Counted from the first letter of the stretch, positions 45,112-55,745 are shown. The stretch is 63,099 bases of DNA from Pseudomonadota bacterium (GCA_021807565.1 JAKBCU010000001.1:1-63099), one strand, 5' to 3'. The notes: generated by a model not told the origin, from the sequence alone. Program-made: numbers and translations.

Positions 45112-45471
45112 TTATGAAACTACTTTCCATACGCCATTTAATTTGCAATAACGAAATTGACTCTCGCCAGTGACTTTTCGTGCGCTATTGAAAAGTTTTA
45201 AATCGCGGCAAGTGACACCATTTTTATTGGATGTGTTAGAAGGAATAACATATCCAAAAGCAGTTGAATGGGGATTTCGCCAGCTGACTTTAACACCATC
45301 TTTGGTGGAATTTAATCCTTGTTGAATGGCGGCTTTCATTAATTGAGTGTCTTGGCTATTAAAATAATAAATGGCTGAATAGCTAAGAAAGGAGGTGTTA
45401 TATGCATATAATGGAGAAGTATACAAGAAGCCTAACGCTATACTCAAAAACAATTTTTTCCATGAGGTCAT
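45112..45471 (-). CDS. RT0821/Lpp0805-type surface protein (17-kDa antigen-like)
   Basis: A 119-residue exported protein with a signal peptide (residues 1-23, ending PLYA). The C-terminal part shows the family pattern VSWRNPHSTAFGYVIPS, VTCRDLKLFN, FRYCKLNGVWKVVS, with two Cys that may pair. Proteins of this family occur in Rickettsia and Legionella. Function is unknown, probably envelope-associated. It lacks the glycine-zipper N-terminus of longer 17-kDa antigens. Confidence 0.75.
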   Translation of the reverse strand: MTSWKKLFLSIALGFLYTSPLYAYNTSFLSYSAIYYFNSQDTQLMKAAIQQGLNSTKDGVKVSWRNPHSTAFGYVIPSNTSNKNGVTCRDLKLFNSARKVTGESQFRYCKLNGVWKVVS

Positions 45472-45534
45472 AAATAAAATCTTCCTGGTTAGTCTATCCA
45501 GGTTTCATTATATCATCATCGGAAAGAATAATGA

Positions 45535-45816
45535 CTAGCAATGTCTATGCCCAGCAGCATTCATTAATACAGCGAGTGACTTGAAAGCAACAGCAGCTAT
45601 CTCCCATACATCAGGCAATTCCTGGTAAATGATTTGAATTAAGCCAGCAACCTTTGCGCCGTCGCCAGGCAGGATCTTTTTTGTTCCAAGTAAATCAATT
45701 GCCAACCCAATGCGGTCTGCCTCATTGTGATGCAAATTAGCCCGTAGCCTTGTTTGAAATTCAGTCAACCCCTCAATTACACGTATTTTCAACGACTCTG
45801 TTCCCATATTTTTCAC
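45535..45816 (-). CDS. Small helical protein of unknown function
   Basis: A 93-residue product, leucine- and alanine-rich, without signal peptide or membrane helix (ADRIGLAIDLLGTKKILPGDG onward). The start is GTG or the ATG three codons later (45807). The family is not recognised. It lies alone upstream of the dcw remnant, on the opposite strand. Confidence 0.5.
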   Translation of the reverse strand: MKNMGTESLKIRVIEGLTEFQTRLRANLHHNEADRIGLAIDLLGTKKILPGDGAKVAGLIQIIYQELPDVWEIAAVAFKSLAVLMNAAGHRHC

Positions 45817-46154
45817 TCACTCGGTTATGATGCTCGTTTTTGTTAGTGTCGCTGTCATGCCTAATGTTATCTTAGTGCCTCATTCTGACAATTTTAGCTC
45901 AATTTTTTGAAAAAACAGCAACATTGCATCTTTTATATAGAAAAAATTATTTTTTAAAGGGTTATGCTACTACATTGTTAGAGTGGGTCAGTGGCTTTAG
46001 TTGTTACCTCCATAGTGGGTAGGGTAAGTCATAAGGTGGCATAAAGTGGTATATTGTGGGAATTTATGATATATTCTTCGCTAACAACTTGAATTCTATA
46101 TAACATTTTTTAGCCATTGGGGCAGACCCTTCTACCAAGTGGGAGGAGGCAAAA
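45817..46154. other. Gene-free region upstream of mraZ
   Basis: 338 bases without a credible ORF. The half nearer mraZ holds several GTGG words, of which three at exact 10-base steps form the MraZ box listed separately; others lie at 45983, 45991 and 46015. A TATATT at 46070-46075 is a likely -10 for the dcw transcript. Confidence 0.6.
46036..46061 (+). promoter_or_regulatory. MraZ operator: three GTGG repeats at 10-base steps
   Basis: GTGGCA (46036), GTGGTA (46046) and GTGGGA (46056) are spaced exactly 10 bases apart. This is the arrangement of the E. coli MraZ site, where three GTGGG-type repeats are bound by the ring-shaped MraZ. The last two overlap the -35 region of the TATATT (46070) promoter, so MraZ should repress its own operon. 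Confidence 0.7.
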
Positions 46155-46619
46155 GTGTTTAGAGGTATAAACGGGATCAATATTGATGCGAAAGGTCGAG
46201 TGGCCATGCCTACTCGCTATCGTGATCGGCTGCAAGAAGCAAGCCGAGGTTGCTTGGTGTTGACCATAGATACCGAAGAACGCTGTTTGCTGTTGTATCC
46301 TTTAAAAGTTTGGGAAGAAATAGAAGCGAAATTATCTCAGCTCCCCAGTTTTAATCCAGCAGCACGTCGTATCCAACGCCTATTGATTGGCCATGCTACT
46401 GAGGCAGAACTCGATAGCCATGGCCGTATTCTTGTATCACAACCCTTGCGGGAATATGCAGGTTTGAATTTAAATAAGCGTGCCATGTTGGTAGGCCAAG
46501 GAAAAAAGTTTGAGTTGTGGGATGAAAGCCATTGGCAAACGAGACGTAGTGAATGGTTGGCAGAAGAATCGGAAGGCGATTCTTTGTTTCCTGATGAAGT
46601 GAAAAATTTATCATTGTGA
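46155..46619 (+). CDS. mraZ: Transcriptional regulator MraZ
   Basis: MraZ (AbrB-like double fold, ring-forming) controls the division and cell-wall cluster. The 154-residue protein begins FRGINGINIDAKGRVAMPTRYRD and has the repeated half LIGHATEAELDSHGRILVSQPLREYAGL. The start is GTG after AGGAGG. rsmH follows after 12 bases. Confidence 0.96.
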   Translation: MFRGINGINIDAKGRVAMPTRYRDRLQEASRGCLVLTIDTEERCLLLYPLKVWEEIEAKLSQLPSFNPAARRIQRLLIGHATEAELDSHGRILVSQPLREYAGLNLNKRAMLVGQGKKFELWDESHWQTRRSEWLAEESEGDSLFPDEVKNLSL

Positions 46620-46631
46620 TATGGAAACGAT

Positions 46632-47585
46632 ATGGTGGCATGTCGAATGAAAGCAACCAGTAACGAACATCAATCCGTGATGCTGACTGAGGTGATTGAA
46701 CACTTAGCAATAAAACCGGATGGTATTTATCTGGATGCGACGTTTGGCCGTGGTGGGCATGCACAAGCCATCTTACAACAACTAGGTCCCAGAGGTCGTT
46801 TATTGGCGATGGACAAAGATCCTGATGCCATTGCTTATGCAAAAGAGCACTTTGTTACCGATGCGCGATTTTCCATTCATCATGGCAGTTTTACTGAATT
46901 AACGGATGTGATTCGACGAGAAAATCTGATTGGAAGAATAGACGGTATTTTGCTTGATTTAGGGGTTTCTTCCCCACAGTTAGATAACCCCGAGCGTGGT
47001 TTTAGTTTTTTGCATGCGGGACCGCTTGATATGCGAATGGATTGCTCAAAAGGGGTTGATGCAGCGACTTGGCTTGCTGCCATCAGTGAAGAAGCATTAA
47101 TGAAAGTATTTTGGGAATATGGCGAGGAGCGTTATGCAAGACGCATTACACGCGCGATTATCGCAGCGCGTCAAGAAACGCCGATTACAACGACTCGAGA
47201 ACTCGCAGACATTATCGCAGCTGCTCATCCAGCTTGGCAAAAGGGTAAGCATCCGGCAACACGTTGTTTTCAAGCAATACGTATCGCCGTTAATCATGAG
47301 TTAGATGAGTTAGAACAGGTATTAGTGCAAAGTGTCGCTGCTTTAAAAGTGGGTGGACGTTTATTAGTAATCAGTTTTCATTCGTTGGAAGATAGAATGG
47401 TAAAACATTTTATGCAACGTGAAGAATGCGGTATTGAATTACCAGCAGGTCTTCCTATTAAACATCTTGACCGTCATTTTCATTTTAAGCGATTGGGGCG
47501 TGCTATTAAGCCAAGTACAAAAGAAATTGGGATGAATTCTCGTGCCAGGAGCGCTATTTTACGAATTGGGGAGAAACTATTATGA
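46632..47585 (+). CDS. rsmH: 16S rRNA (cytosine-1402-N4)-methyltransferase
   Basis: RsmH (MraW) methylates C1402 in the ribosomal decoding centre. SAM-binding motif DATFGRGGHAQAIL, the DGILLDLGVSSPQLD signature, and FHSLEDRMVKHF near the C-terminus are intact over 317 residues. GGAAA lies seven bases before ATG 46632; an ATG at 46647 is a possible alternative. Its end overlaps ftsL by 4 bases. Confidence 0.95.
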   Translation: MVACRMKATSNEHQSVMLTEVIEHLAIKPDGIYLDATFGRGGHAQAILQQLGPRGRLLAMDKDPDAIAYAKEHFVTDARFSIHHGSFTELTDVIRRENLIGRIDGILLDLGVSSPQLDNPERGFSFLHAGPLDMRMDCSKGVDAATWLAAISEEALMKVFWEYGEERYARRITRAIIAARQETPITTTRELADIIAAAHPAWQKGKHPATRCFQAIRIAVNHELDELEQVLVQSVAALKVGGRLLVISFHSLEDRMVKHFMQREECGIELPAGLPIKHLDRHFHFKRLGRAIKPSTKEIGMNSRARSAILRIGEKLL

Positions 47586-47917
47586 ACGCAGCAGCTCGTT
47601 TGTTAAATCAAGGGGTTTTTTCGCGAGGCTGGGTTGTATCGGTTTTTTTAAGTCGATCTCATGCTTCGTCATTCATATTATCTTTAGCGGTATTGGTTTC
47701 CGCGTTAAGCATTATTTATGTGACGAATGTCAGTCGTGGTTTAAATGCACACATGGAAAAAATGCTCATTGAACGTGATCAGTTTCATTTGCAATGGGGG
47801 CAATTACTACTAGAGAAAAGCACTGCGATGATGCAGGCGAGAGTGCAGTATATTGCATCCAATCAATTGGGTATGCTGGTACCAACTCATAAATCGGTGA
47901 TAGTGATAAAAGAGTGA
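47582..47917 (+). CDS. ftsL: Cell division protein FtsL
   Basis: FtsL is a small bitopic division protein that works with FtsB and FtsQ. The 111-residue product has a cytoplasmic N-terminus, a membrane helix (about 31-51) and a coiled coil (RDQFHLQWGQLLLEKSTAMM). It is placed between rsmH and ftsI with 4-base overlaps at both ends, the canonical order. Assignment rests mainly on topology and context. Confidence 0.9.
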   Translation: MNAAARLLNQGVFSRGWVVSVFLSRSHASSFILSLAVLVSALSIIYVTNVSRGLNAHMEKMLIERDQFHLQWGQLLLEKSTAMMQARVQYIASNQLGMLVPTHKSVIVIKE

Positions 47918-49629
47918 GATACCCGACTTTACAAGCGTCATTTATTTCTTGGCGTTTTTATTTTGTAAATAGTATTATTTTGCTGACTGTGGCGGGGTTG
48001 ATAGGTCGTATGGTTGATCTTGCCGTGGTTAAGCGCGTTTTCTTATTGGATCAAGGTAATGCGCGTGCCGTACGTGTGATTAGCGAACCGGCTTTTCGTG
48101 GTATGATCATGGACCGAAATGGTTATCCTCTTGCTGTCAGTACATCAGTCTATTCCGTTTGGATCAATCCGAAAGAGTTTTCTCTGAATACGCCTTTTTT
48201 ACCGCAACTGAGCCAACTCGTATCGATGAAGCCCAAGGCGTTATATCGATTAGTGCAGCGCTACAAAAATAAAAACCGTGAATTTGTTTATGTAAAACGA
48301 GAACTATCACCTCAAATAGCCAATACCATTAAATCCTTTAAGATACCTGGTCTTTATCTACAGCAAGAATATAAGCGTTTTTATCCAGAAGGAGAAGTGA
48401 CAGCACATGTGATTGGCTTCACGAATGTGGATGATCAAGGCCAAGAAGGATTAGAGCTTGCCTATAATAATTGGTTGGTCGGTATGCCGGGTAAAAAATT
48501 AGTGGTTAAAGATCGCAAAGGGCAGGTGATTTCAGATATTAAAATGATTCATAACCAAGTACCAGGACATGATCTTATACTGAGTATTAACCGACGCATA
48601 CAATATTTAGCTTATCGAGAATTGCTTGAAGGTGTCGAAAAAAATATTGCCAGTGCAGGATCTGTCGTTGTGCTTGATGTCAAAACTGGCGAGATTTTAG
48701 CAATGGTTAATCAACCCTCATTTAATCCAAATCATATTCTGCCCAATGAAAAAGCCAGTTTTCGCAATAAAGCCGTCACGGATAGTTTTGAGCCGGGTTC
48801 TACCATTAAAGCATTTAGCATAGCGAGTGCATTAGATAGTGGTAAATTTAAACCCGATACCATTATTGATACGAATCCAGGGTGGATGCGTGTGGGTCAC
48901 CATCTGGTGCAAGATGAACATAATAAAGGGGCTCTGTCGGTGACAGAAATTTTGCAGTATTCGAGTAATGTCGGAGTCGCTAAAATGCTGTTATCACTAC
49001 CTACTAATCAATTACCTACTTTATTGCATCATGTCGGTTTTGGTGAATTGACGGGAGTCGGTTTTCCAGGGGAACAAACAGGAAAAATTACCCCGCAATC
49101 CAGTGGTAATCCTTTTGGTATTGCGACGTTAGCATTTGGTTATGGTATTTCGGTGACTGCTTTGCAATTAGCGCATGCCTATGCGACCTTGGCGAATCAT
49201 GGAGAAACCGTTCCATTGTCATTAGTTCGAGTCGAGACAGCACCTAAAGGTAAACCAGTCATGAATCCTCATGTGGCGGATCAAATGTTAACCTTATTGG
49301 AGTCGGTCGTAGTCAATAAAGGCGCTACTGGGCGATCGGCGCGAATCTCCGGGTATCATATTGCCGGTAAGACTGGAACCGCAAAAATAACCAGTCCAGA
49401 GGGGGGGTATGAAAAGAAACATTACGTATCTTCTTTTATTGGTATTGCACCTGTCACGCATCCTCGCTTAGTAGTTGCTGTTATCATTCGTGATCCAAAA
49501 GGAAAAGTATACTATGGCGGCGATGTGTCAGGTCCTGTATTTGAGCGTATCATGGAAGGGGCGTTGGCTATTTTAAATATTCCACCGGATGATATGGCGT
49601 CATTGAATCAAGATCCCAAAACCAAGTGA
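47914..49629 (+). CDS. ftsI: Peptidoglycan D,D-transpeptidase FtsI (PBP3)
   Basis: FtsI cross-links septal peptidoglycan. A membrane helix near residues 15-35 precedes the pedestal region (ARAVRVISEPAFRGMIMDRNG). The penicillin-binding motifs are FEPGSTIKAFSIA (SxxK), YSSNVG (SxN) and KTGTAK. Length 571 is normal. The start is GTG, coupled to ftsL. The dcw order stops here: instead of murE, the convergent fabI follows. Confidence 0.96.
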   Translation: MRYPTLQASFISWRFYFVNSIILLTVAGLIGRMVDLAVVKRVFLLDQGNARAVRVISEPAFRGMIMDRNGYPLAVSTSVYSVWINPKEFSLNTPFLPQLSQLVSMKPKALYRLVQRYKNKNREFVYVKRELSPQIANTIKSFKIPGLYLQQEYKRFYPEGEVTAHVIGFTNVDDQGQEGLELAYNNWLVGMPGKKLVVKDRKGQVISDIKMIHNQVPGHDLILSINRRIQYLAYRELLEGVEKNIASAGSVVVLDVKTGEILAMVNQPSFNPNHILPNEKASFRNKAVTDSFEPGSTIKAFSIASALDSGKFKPDTIIDTNPGWMRVGHHLVQDEHNKGALSVTEILQYSSNVGVAKMLLSLPTNQLPTLLHHVGFGELTGVGFPGEQTGKITPQSSGNPFGIATLAFGYGISVTALQLAHAYATLANHGETVPLSLVRVETAPKGKPVMNPHVADQMLTLLESVVVNKGATGRSARISGYHIAGKTGTAKITSPEGGYEKKHYVSSFIGIAPVTHPRLVVAVIIRDPKGKVYYGGDVSGPVFERIMEGALAILNIPPDDMASLNQDPKTK

Positions 49630-49691
49630 GCACTTGCGCGTTTGATCCCTGTTCCCACTAGCCCCTTAGTGTCTGTCACAAAATAATAGGA

Positions 49692-50486
49692 TTAACTTTG
49701 TGTTTCCAGATTCATTCCCGCTATGGCGTGAAAGCCACCATCGACATGAACAATTTCACCCGTAATGCCGGATGCCAAATCTGAACAAAGGAAGGCTGCT
49801 GTATTGCCTACCTCTTCAATGGAGACATTTTTTCTTAAGGGTGCAACGGTTTCATTAAAGTTTAACATTTTGCGAAAATTTTTAATACCGGCGGCAGCCA
49901 GTGTACGAATAGGACCTGCTGAAACGGCATTAACGCGAATTCCTTTGGGACCTAAACTTTGTGCTAAATAGCGAACATTGGCATCTAAACTGGCTTTGGC
50001 TACACCCATCACATTATAGAAAGGAACAGCGCGTTCGCCACCTAAGTAGGTCAAGGTTAATAGCGCACCATTGCGACCTTCCATCATGGTTTGTCCGGCT
50101 TTTGCCAGCGCGGCAAAACTATAAGAACTGATGTCGTGGGCAATGCGAAATCCCTCGCGTGTGACAACAGATAAGTAATCTCCTTCGAGTTGTTCAGCAG
50201 GGGCATAGGCAACCGAATGAACAATAATATCTAAGCCATCCCATGTGTTATGTAATGTTTCAAACAAATGTGCAATTTGTGCATCATCCGACACATCGCA
50301 AGGAATGATGGCTTCTGCATTCCAGTTTTTTCCCATGTCTTCAACACGACTTTTTAGTTTATCGTTTTGATAGGTTAAGGCAAGCGATGCACCTTCGCGA
50401 TGCATGGCGCTGGCAATACCTTGCGCGATAGAGCGTTCGCTTGCCAATCCGACGATTAATGCTTTTTTACCAGATAAAAAACCCAT
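49692..50486 (-). CDS. fabI: Enoyl-[acyl-carrier-protein] reductase (NADH), FabI type
   Basis: FabI performs the last reductive step of fatty acid elongation. A short-chain dehydrogenase of 264 residues with [13 protein letters not shown] at the cofactor site, and the FabI-type Tyr-X6-Lys pair in [15 protein letters not shown]. The final [11 protein letters not shown] is typical. It lies 39 bases after gatB on the same strand and converges with ftsI. Confidence 0.95.
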   Translation of the reverse strand: MGFLSGKKALIVGLASERSIAQGIASAMHREGASLALTYQNDKLKSRVEDMGKNWNAEAIIPCDVSDDAQIAHLFETLHNTWDGLDIIVHSVAYAPAEQLEGDYLSVVTREGFRIAHDISSYSFAALAKAGQTMMEGRNGALLTLTYLGGERAVPFYNVMGVAKASLDANVRYLAQSLGPKGIRVNAVSAGPIRTLAAAGIKNFRKMLNFNETVAPLRKNVSIEEVGNTAAFLCSDLASGITGEIVHVDGGFHAIAGMNLETQS

Positions 50487-50525
50487 AGAGATATCCTTTT
50501 AATAAGTTAAAAAATATATTTTGTG

Positions 50526-51959
50526 TTATGCCAATTTTTTCTTTAGCCATTCATTCAATTGCTGAGGATTGATTTTGCCACCGGACTCTTTCATTGCTTG
50601 TCCCACAAAAAAACCAAATAATTTTTCTTTACCAGCACGGTATTCCGCCACTTTATCGGGATACTTGGCAATTAACGAATCCACTAATGATTCAATTGCA
50701 CCCGTGTCAGTCACTTGTTTTAATCCGCGTTTTTCAATAATGTGATCCACATCGCCTTCTTTATTCCAGAGTGCTTCAAAAATACTTTTCGCAATTTTTC
50801 CAGAAATGGTATTGTCACTGATACGTAATATGAGTTGTCCTAATTGTTCTGCTGTGACAGGGCTATCAGTGATTTCTATATTGGCTTTATTTAATGCAGC
50901 AGACAATTCTCCCATCACCCAGTTAGCGGACAATTTGGGTTGATTATTTGAGGTAGTGACAACGGTTTCAAAATAAGTTGCCGTGGCCCGATTCGACACT
51001 AAAACATTAGCATCATAAGGACTTAAGCCGTAGGCATCTATAAAACGTTGACGTTTTTGTTGTGGCAGCTCAGGCAACTGGCTTCGTACGGCAGCAATTT
51101 GTTCTTCCGTAATCACTAAGGGTAGCAAATCAGGATCGGGAAAATAGCGATAATCGTTAGCTTCTTCTTTACCGCGCATCGGCCTGGTTTCGTTTTTATT
51201 GGGATCATAAAGTCGTGTTTCTTGGATGACTTTACCACCATTTTCAATTAATGCAATTTGACGTTCGACTTCATAGTTAATAGCGCGTTCCACAAAACGA
51301 AATGAATTAATATTTTTTAATTCAGTTCGCGTGCCATAACGAGTTTCACCCTTTTTTCTGATAGAAACGTTGGCATCACAACGAAATGAGCCTTCCTGCA
51401 TGTTGCCATCACAAATGTCTAGATACCGTACTAATGCGTGTAATGCTTTTAAATAGGCAATGGCTTCTTTCGCGGAGCGCATATCCGGTTCAGAGACAAT
51501 TTCCAATAAAGGAATACCTGCGCGATTTAAGTCGATGCCAGTTTTACCATTAAAATCTTCGTGTAATGATTTTCCTGCATCCTCTTCTAAGTGCGCACGC
51601 GTAATGCCAATGCGTTTAGTGGTGCCATCTTCCATGAGAATATCTAAATAGCCTTTTCCAACGATTGGTAATTCAAATTGACTGATTTGATAGCCTTTAG
51701 GTAAATCCGGGTAAAAATAATTTTTACGTGCAAATACAGAGCGTGCGGCAATCTCTGCATGAATGCCTAAGCCTAATTTAATTGCCATCGTCGTTGCTTC
51801 TTTGTTTAAGACAGGCAATATACCAGGAAAGCCTAGATCAATCGCACAAGCTTGAGTATTGGGATCTGCACCAAATGCCGTTGATGCACCGGAAAAAATT
51901 TTACTTTTAGTGACGAGTTGCGCGTGAACCTCTAAGCCAATCACAATTTCCCATTCCAT
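50526..51959 (-). CDS. gatB: Aspartyl/glutamyl-tRNA(Asn/Gln) amidotransferase subunit B
   Basis: GatB phosphorylates the mischarged Glu- or Asp-tRNA and hands it to ammonia from GatA. The 477-residue protein shows [12 protein letters not shown] at the N-terminus, [19 protein letters not shown], the [14 protein letters not shown] region and the YqeY-like C-terminal domain. The ATG at 51959 overlaps the gatA stop as TGATG; a TTG one codon before is less likely. Confidence 0.96.
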   Translation of the reverse strand: MEWEIVIGLEVHAQLVTKSKIFSGASTAFGADPNTQACAIDLGFPGILPVLNKEATTMAIKLGLGIHAEIAARSVFARKNYFYPDLPKGYQISQFELPIVGKGYLDILMEDGTTKRIGITRAHLEEDAGKSLHEDFNGKTGIDLNRAGIPLLEIVSEPDMRSAKEAIAYLKALHALVRYLDICDGNMQEGSFRCDANVSIRKKGETRYGTRTELKNINSFRFVERAINYEVERQIALIENGGKVIQETRLYDPNKNETRPMRGKEEANDYRYFPDPDLLPLVITEEQIAAVRSQLPELPQQKRQRFIDAYGLSPYDANVLVSNRATATYFETVVTTSNNQPKLSANWVMGELSAALNKANIEITDSPVTAEQLGQLILRISDNTISGKIAKSIFEALWNKEGDVDHIIEKRGLKQVTDTGAIESLVDSLIAKYPDKVAEYRAGKEKLFGFFVGQAMKESGGKINPQQLNEWLKKKLA

Positions 51960-53413
51960 CAATTAAACTCCTCAGGTGTTTTAGCATGCCAATCAGTGAT
52001 TTTTTGGTAACGGTGTGCTGCATTTAATAATCTTGCCTCAGAAAATAAAGGGCCAATTAATTGCATGCCAATGGGTAGGTTCTTGGTAAAACCTACTGGA
52101 ATTGAAACACCGGGTAAACCGGCCAAATTAACGGCGATCGTATAAATATCTGATAAATACATGCTGACAGGGTCATTCGATTTTTCTCCAATCGCAAAAG
52201 CGGGAGACGGTGTGGTAGGCCCTATAATAATATCGACTTTCTTAAATGCTTCAGCAAAATCTTGACTGATTAAATGACGAATTTTTTGCGCTTTAAGATA
52301 GTAGGCGTCGTAGAATCCCGCAGATAAGACATAAGTGCCAATCATGATGCGGCGTTTGACTTCTTTACCAAAGCCTTCACTACGCGATCTCTTATAAAGA
52401 TCTTCCAAATTGACTGGGTTTTTGCAACGATAACCATAACGAACACCATCATAGCGAGCCAAATTGGAAGAGCATTCCGCTGGTGCAATCACATAATAAG
52501 CAGGAATCGATAATCCAGTATTCGGTAATTCAATATCAATGAGTTTGGCGCCTAGGTTTTCATATTCTTTCATAGCGGCTTGAATGGCCTCTGCAATATC
52601 GCTATTTAAGCCTTCCCCAAAAAACTCTTTCGGCATTCCGATTCGTAATCCTTGCAACGAATCATTGAGTGATGCCGTATAATCGGGGACAGGTGTATTG
52701 ACGCTGGTCGAGTCACGCTCATCAAAACCAGCCATCGCATTCAATAAAATAGCGGCATCTTCGGCTGTTTTAGTCATGGTACCTGCTTGATCAAGACTGG
52801 AGGCAAATGCAATCATACCGTAACGCGAAATGCGTCCATAGGTGGGTTTTAGTCCAGTAATTCCGCATAATGCGGCAGGTTGCCTAATGGAGCCTCCCGT
52901 GTCGGTTGCAGTGGCAGCCGGTGTCAATCGAGCAGCCACAGCAGCTGCAGAACCGCCGGATGAACCACCCGGTACGCAACGAGTATCCCATGGATTTTTA
53001 ACGGGGCCGTAATAACTGTTTTCATTGGAGGAGCCCATTGCAAATTCATCCATATTGGTTTTACCAAGCAATACGGTGCCTGCTTGTTGTAATTGGATGA
53101 CAGAGGTCGCATCGTAAGGTGCGATGAAATTATCTAACATGCGAGAACCGCAACTCGTTTTAATCCCTTGCGTACAGAAAATATCTTTTTGTGCTAATGG
53201 AATGCCTAATAATGGATTGGTATTGCCTGCGGCACGCAAGCTATCGGCTTTGGCAGCCTCTTGAAGCGCTTTTTCTGTTGTAATGGTAATAAAGCTATTT
53301 AACGTGTTATCCAATCGGTTGATTCGATCGAGAAACAGTTGAGTGAGCTCGACACTTGAAATTCTGTTAGTACTCAATTCATTGGCAAGTTGTGCGATGG
53401 TTTTGTTATGCAT
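51959..53413 (-). CDS. gatA: Aspartyl/glutamyl-tRNA(Asn/Gln) amidotransferase subunit A
   Basis: GatA is the glutamine amidase that supplies ammonia to GatB. The amidase signature is intact, [15 protein letters not shown] with the Ser-cisSer-Lys triad, the Lys in PLAQKD and the final Ser in [13 protein letters not shown]. Length 484 is normal. It follows gatC by 16 bases and is coupled to gatB. Its presence indicates tRNA-dependent amidation for Gln and/or Asn. Confidence 0.97.
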   Translation of the reverse strand: MHNKTIAQLANELSTNRISSVELTQLFLDRINRLDNTLNSFITITTEKALQEAAKADSLRAAGNTNPLLGIPLAQKDIFCTQGIKTSCGSRMLDNFIAPYDATSVIQLQQAGTVLLGKTNMDEFAMGSSNENSYYGPVKNPWDTRCVPGGSSGGSAAAVAARLTPAATATDTGGSIRQPAALCGITGLKPTYGRISRYGMIAFASSLDQAGTMTKTAEDAAILLNAMAGFDERDSTSVNTPVPDYTASLNDSLQGLRIGMPKEFFGEGLNSDIAEAIQAAMKEYENLGAKLIDIELPNTGLSIPAYYVIAPAECSSNLARYDGVRYGYRCKNPVNLEDLYKRSRSEGFGKEVKRRIMIGTYVLSAGFYDAYYLKAQKIRHLISQDFAEAFKKVDIIIGPTTPSPAFAIGEKSNDPVSMYLSDIYTIAVNLAGLPGVSIPVGFTKNLPIGMQLIGPLFSEARLLNAAHRYQKITDWHAKTPEEFN

Positions 53414-53429
53414 AATGTGACTATCCTAA

Positions 53430-53723
53430 TTATTCTGTCTCAATGACTTTTGGGACGAGATAAAGTCCTGCTTCAACATCGGGAGCGAGACGTTGAAATG
53501 TATCCCGTTGATTGATTTCGGTGACTTGGTCTGGGCGTACGCGTTGTCCCAACTCAATTGAGTGGGCGATCGGCTCAATTCCTTGGGTGTTCACCGCGCT
53601 CATTTGGCTAATGGTATTGAAGATGTCAGAAAGTTGTGTTGTATAAAGAGCCACTTCTTCCTCATTCAGATTGAGTTTAGCAAGCTGGGCAATTTTTTTT
53701 GTGTCTGCTGTGGTTAAGGACAT
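53430..53723 (-). CDS. gatC: Aspartyl/glutamyl-tRNA(Asn/Gln) amidotransferase subunit C
   Basis: GatC is a small protein that wraps around the GatA-GatB interface. The 97-residue product has the family N-terminus IAQLAKLNLNEEEVALYTTQL, then IFNTISQMSAVNTQGIEP. It heads the gatCAB operon and is divergent from folD. Confidence 0.94.
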   Translation of the reverse strand: MSLTTADTKKIAQLAKLNLNEEEVALYTTQLSDIFNTISQMSAVNTQGIEPIAHSIELGQRVRPDQVTEINQRDTFQRLAPDVEAGLYLVPKVIETE

Positions 53724-53828
53724 GTCTCATGCGACTCCAATTAAAAGAGGTCAATTATAATGCTAGCTTTTGAAGAAAAACACTAGGATAATTTTGTCGA
53801 AACGGATGGGGATGGAATATTTATTTTT

Positions 53829-54692
53829 ATGGTCGCACAATTAATTGATGGAAAGGCGTTAGCCATTAAACTACGTCGCGAAATAGCGAACACGATTGAC
53901 AAAAGAGTGGCGCAGGGATTGAGTCGGCCAGGCTTGGCTGTCATTTTAGTAGGAGAGGATCCTGCCTCTTTGATTTATGTGCGCAATAAACGCCTGGCTT
54001 GTGATGAGGTGGGTATTCAATCGAGCTATTATCATTTGCCCGCTACCGTGACGACAATGGAATTAATGAATGTCATTCAACGTGTCAATGAAGAGAAGAC
54101 GGTGCACGGCATTTTGCTGCAATTACCCTTGCCTTCCCATATAGATGATGATGTATTAGAGTTAATCGACCCTAAAAAAGATGTGGATGGATTTCACCCT
54201 TATAACCTGGGTCGGTTAGCTCAACGTAGACCCTTACTAAGACCGTGTACACCCTACGGCATTATGAAGATGTTAGACTCAATGGGTCAGCAATATAAGG
54301 GTAAACATGCCGTGATCGTGGGGGCATCTAATATCGTGGGTCGTCCTATGGCATTGGAATTATTAATGGCGGGTAGCACAGTGACGGTGTGTCATCGCTT
54401 CACGGCCGATTTAGGCAGTTTTGTTAGCCAAGGAGATATTGTTGTCGCCGCGGCTGGTAGGCCAGGGTTGGTTAAAGGGGAGTGGATTAAACCGGGTGCA
54501 ACCGTCATTGATGTGGCAATGAATCGCTTAGAGAATGGATCGATTATTGGCGATGTAGAGTTTATTAAAGCCAAAGAAAATGCCGCCTGGATAACACCGG
54601 TACCAGGCGGCGTGGGTCCTATGACAGTTGTCATGTTATTACAGAACACATTATCTGCAGCGATATCACGTGATTCGGTGTTACCAACCTAA
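53829..54692 (+). CDS. folD: Methylenetetrahydrofolate dehydrogenase/cyclohydrolase FolD
   Basis: FolD interconverts methylene-, methenyl- and formyl-THF, supplying one-carbon units. The 287-residue product shows the catalytic Tyr-Lys region ([16 protein letters not shown]), [17 protein letters not shown] at the NADP site and [19 protein letters not shown] at the end. It ends 12 bases inside the convergent carrier-like gene. Confidence 0.97.
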   Translation: MVAQLIDGKALAIKLRREIANTIDKRVAQGLSRPGLAVILVGEDPASLIYVRNKRLACDEVGIQSSYYHLPATVTTMELMNVIQRVNEEKTVHGILLQLPLPSHIDDDVLELIDPKKDVDGFHPYNLGRLAQRRPLLRPCTPYGIMKMLDSMGQQYKGKHAVIVGASNIVGRPMALELLMAGSTVTVCHRFTADLGSFVSQGDIVVAAAGRPGLVKGEWIKPGATVIDVAMNRLENGSIIGDVEFIKAKENAAWITPVPGGVGPMTVVMLLQNTLSAAISRDSVLPT

Positions 54693-55745
54693 GTCGGTAA
54701 GGCTAATTTTATTATCCTGCTTCCCTAGCGCTATATCATCTTGAGCATATTGTTGTGCCTTATTATTAAACAGGTTAAATGGGTTATTCTTGGACATCTT
54801 GCGCATATGCTCGGCTGATTCTTCGGCGAAGGGGATTGTATAATTCTCTGCTAGCCGGGTGCCAACCACTACACCTATGTTAACCAGTGCGGCAGAGATT
54901 GAAGCAGGGAGAAGACCCTTTGTGAATGCTTTCAATCGAGCTTCTTTGAATAGTGCCGTACTGATGGTCTTGGTAGAAGCATAGTCAAATCCATGAGTAG
55001 CCGTTAGTGTTTGACTGGTTAATTTTCTTCTGAGAACCAAATCAGCTGCATTGCCAAAGGTGCTGGTAAACACAGCAGAAGCCGTTGCGGGGAAAACCAC
55101 AGGCACAAGAGGAAATTCCGTAGCAAAATAATCTGTCATGGCAATGCCAGTGAAGGACAGTATGCTTCTCCCGGCTCTTAAGCCAATCCCCGCTGTTCCT
55201 AAGTCAAATGTTTGTCTCCAAGTAGTAGGTAGTGGTAACTTATTGCCCGCAATGATGACCTTGTTGCTAGGAAGAGCAGTCAAGGCAAGATCCAAAGACG
55301 AAATTAGCCCAAAGTCTGCCAGATTGACAAAAAAATTAGAAACAGCAGGTTTCGTGTTTGTATCTTCGCCAGAAAGTTCTGTTTCAGCTGGTTGACCTGT
55401 ATTTTTGCGAGTGTTTGCATAAAGCCCAGATTTGATCGAAGAAGCTTTCATGGAGTGTGCGAAAGTGGCTCTAGAGTATTCTCCAAGACGGATTGTGGTT
55501 GAACATAGGCCATAGACCATGGCTTTTGTCCAACTCAAGGCGGGCGGTTTTGCTAGTGGTGCCGCTGTCGCATTGTGTAAGTGAGCTTGGTTAGTAAAAA
55601 AGGTGGCAGGTGTTGTGAAGGACACAATTGTAATGGCCGTGGTGCTTATTCTTATTCCATTCCAAGCGATTGCTCCTGGAATACTTTCAGGCTGACTATG
55701 TTTCTCAGGCGATGATGGCGTAGGTATCTTATTTCTGGTATCCAT
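54681..55745 (-). CDS. Unknown three-repeat membrane protein, faintly mitochondrial-carrier-like
   Basis: The 354-residue product is not recognised with certainty. It appears to be built from three blocks of roughly 80-100 residues (about 24-110, 135-210, 215-305). The second and third each begin with a Leu-Asp or Ala-Asp turn ([10 protein letters not shown] 149-158; [10 protein letters not shown] 232-241) and end in a Gly/Ser-rich helix ([38 protein letters not shown]). This recalls the mitochondrial carrier fold, but the strict PxDxx[KR]x[KR] signature is missing. The polar C-terminal tail runs from 306 to 354, and GAGAG precedes ATG. Legionella LncP is a known carrier-type effector, so a host-directed transporter is possible but unproven. 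Confidence 0.6.
   Translation of the reverse strand: MDTRNKIPTPSSPEKHSQPESIPGAIAWNGIRISTTAITIVSFTTPATFFTNQAHLHNATAAPLAKPPALSWTKAMVYGLCSTTIRLGEYSRATFAHSMKASSIKSGLYANTRKNTGQPAETELSGEDTNTKPAVSNFFVNLADFGLISSLDLALTALPSNKVIIAGNKLPLPTTWRQTFDLGTAGIGLRAGRSILSFTGIAMTDYFATEFPLVPVVFPATASAVFTSTFGNAADLVLRRKLTSQTLTATHGFDYASTKTISTALFKEARLKAFTKGLLPASISAALVNIGVVVGTRLAENYTIPFAEESAEHMRKMSKNNPFNLFNNKAQQYAQDDIALGKQDNKISLTDLGW

Noticed and set aside
49658-49674. CACTA/TAGTG hairpin between ftsI and fabI
   Set aside because: Only a 5-bp stem without a T-run on either strand; too weak to call a terminator.
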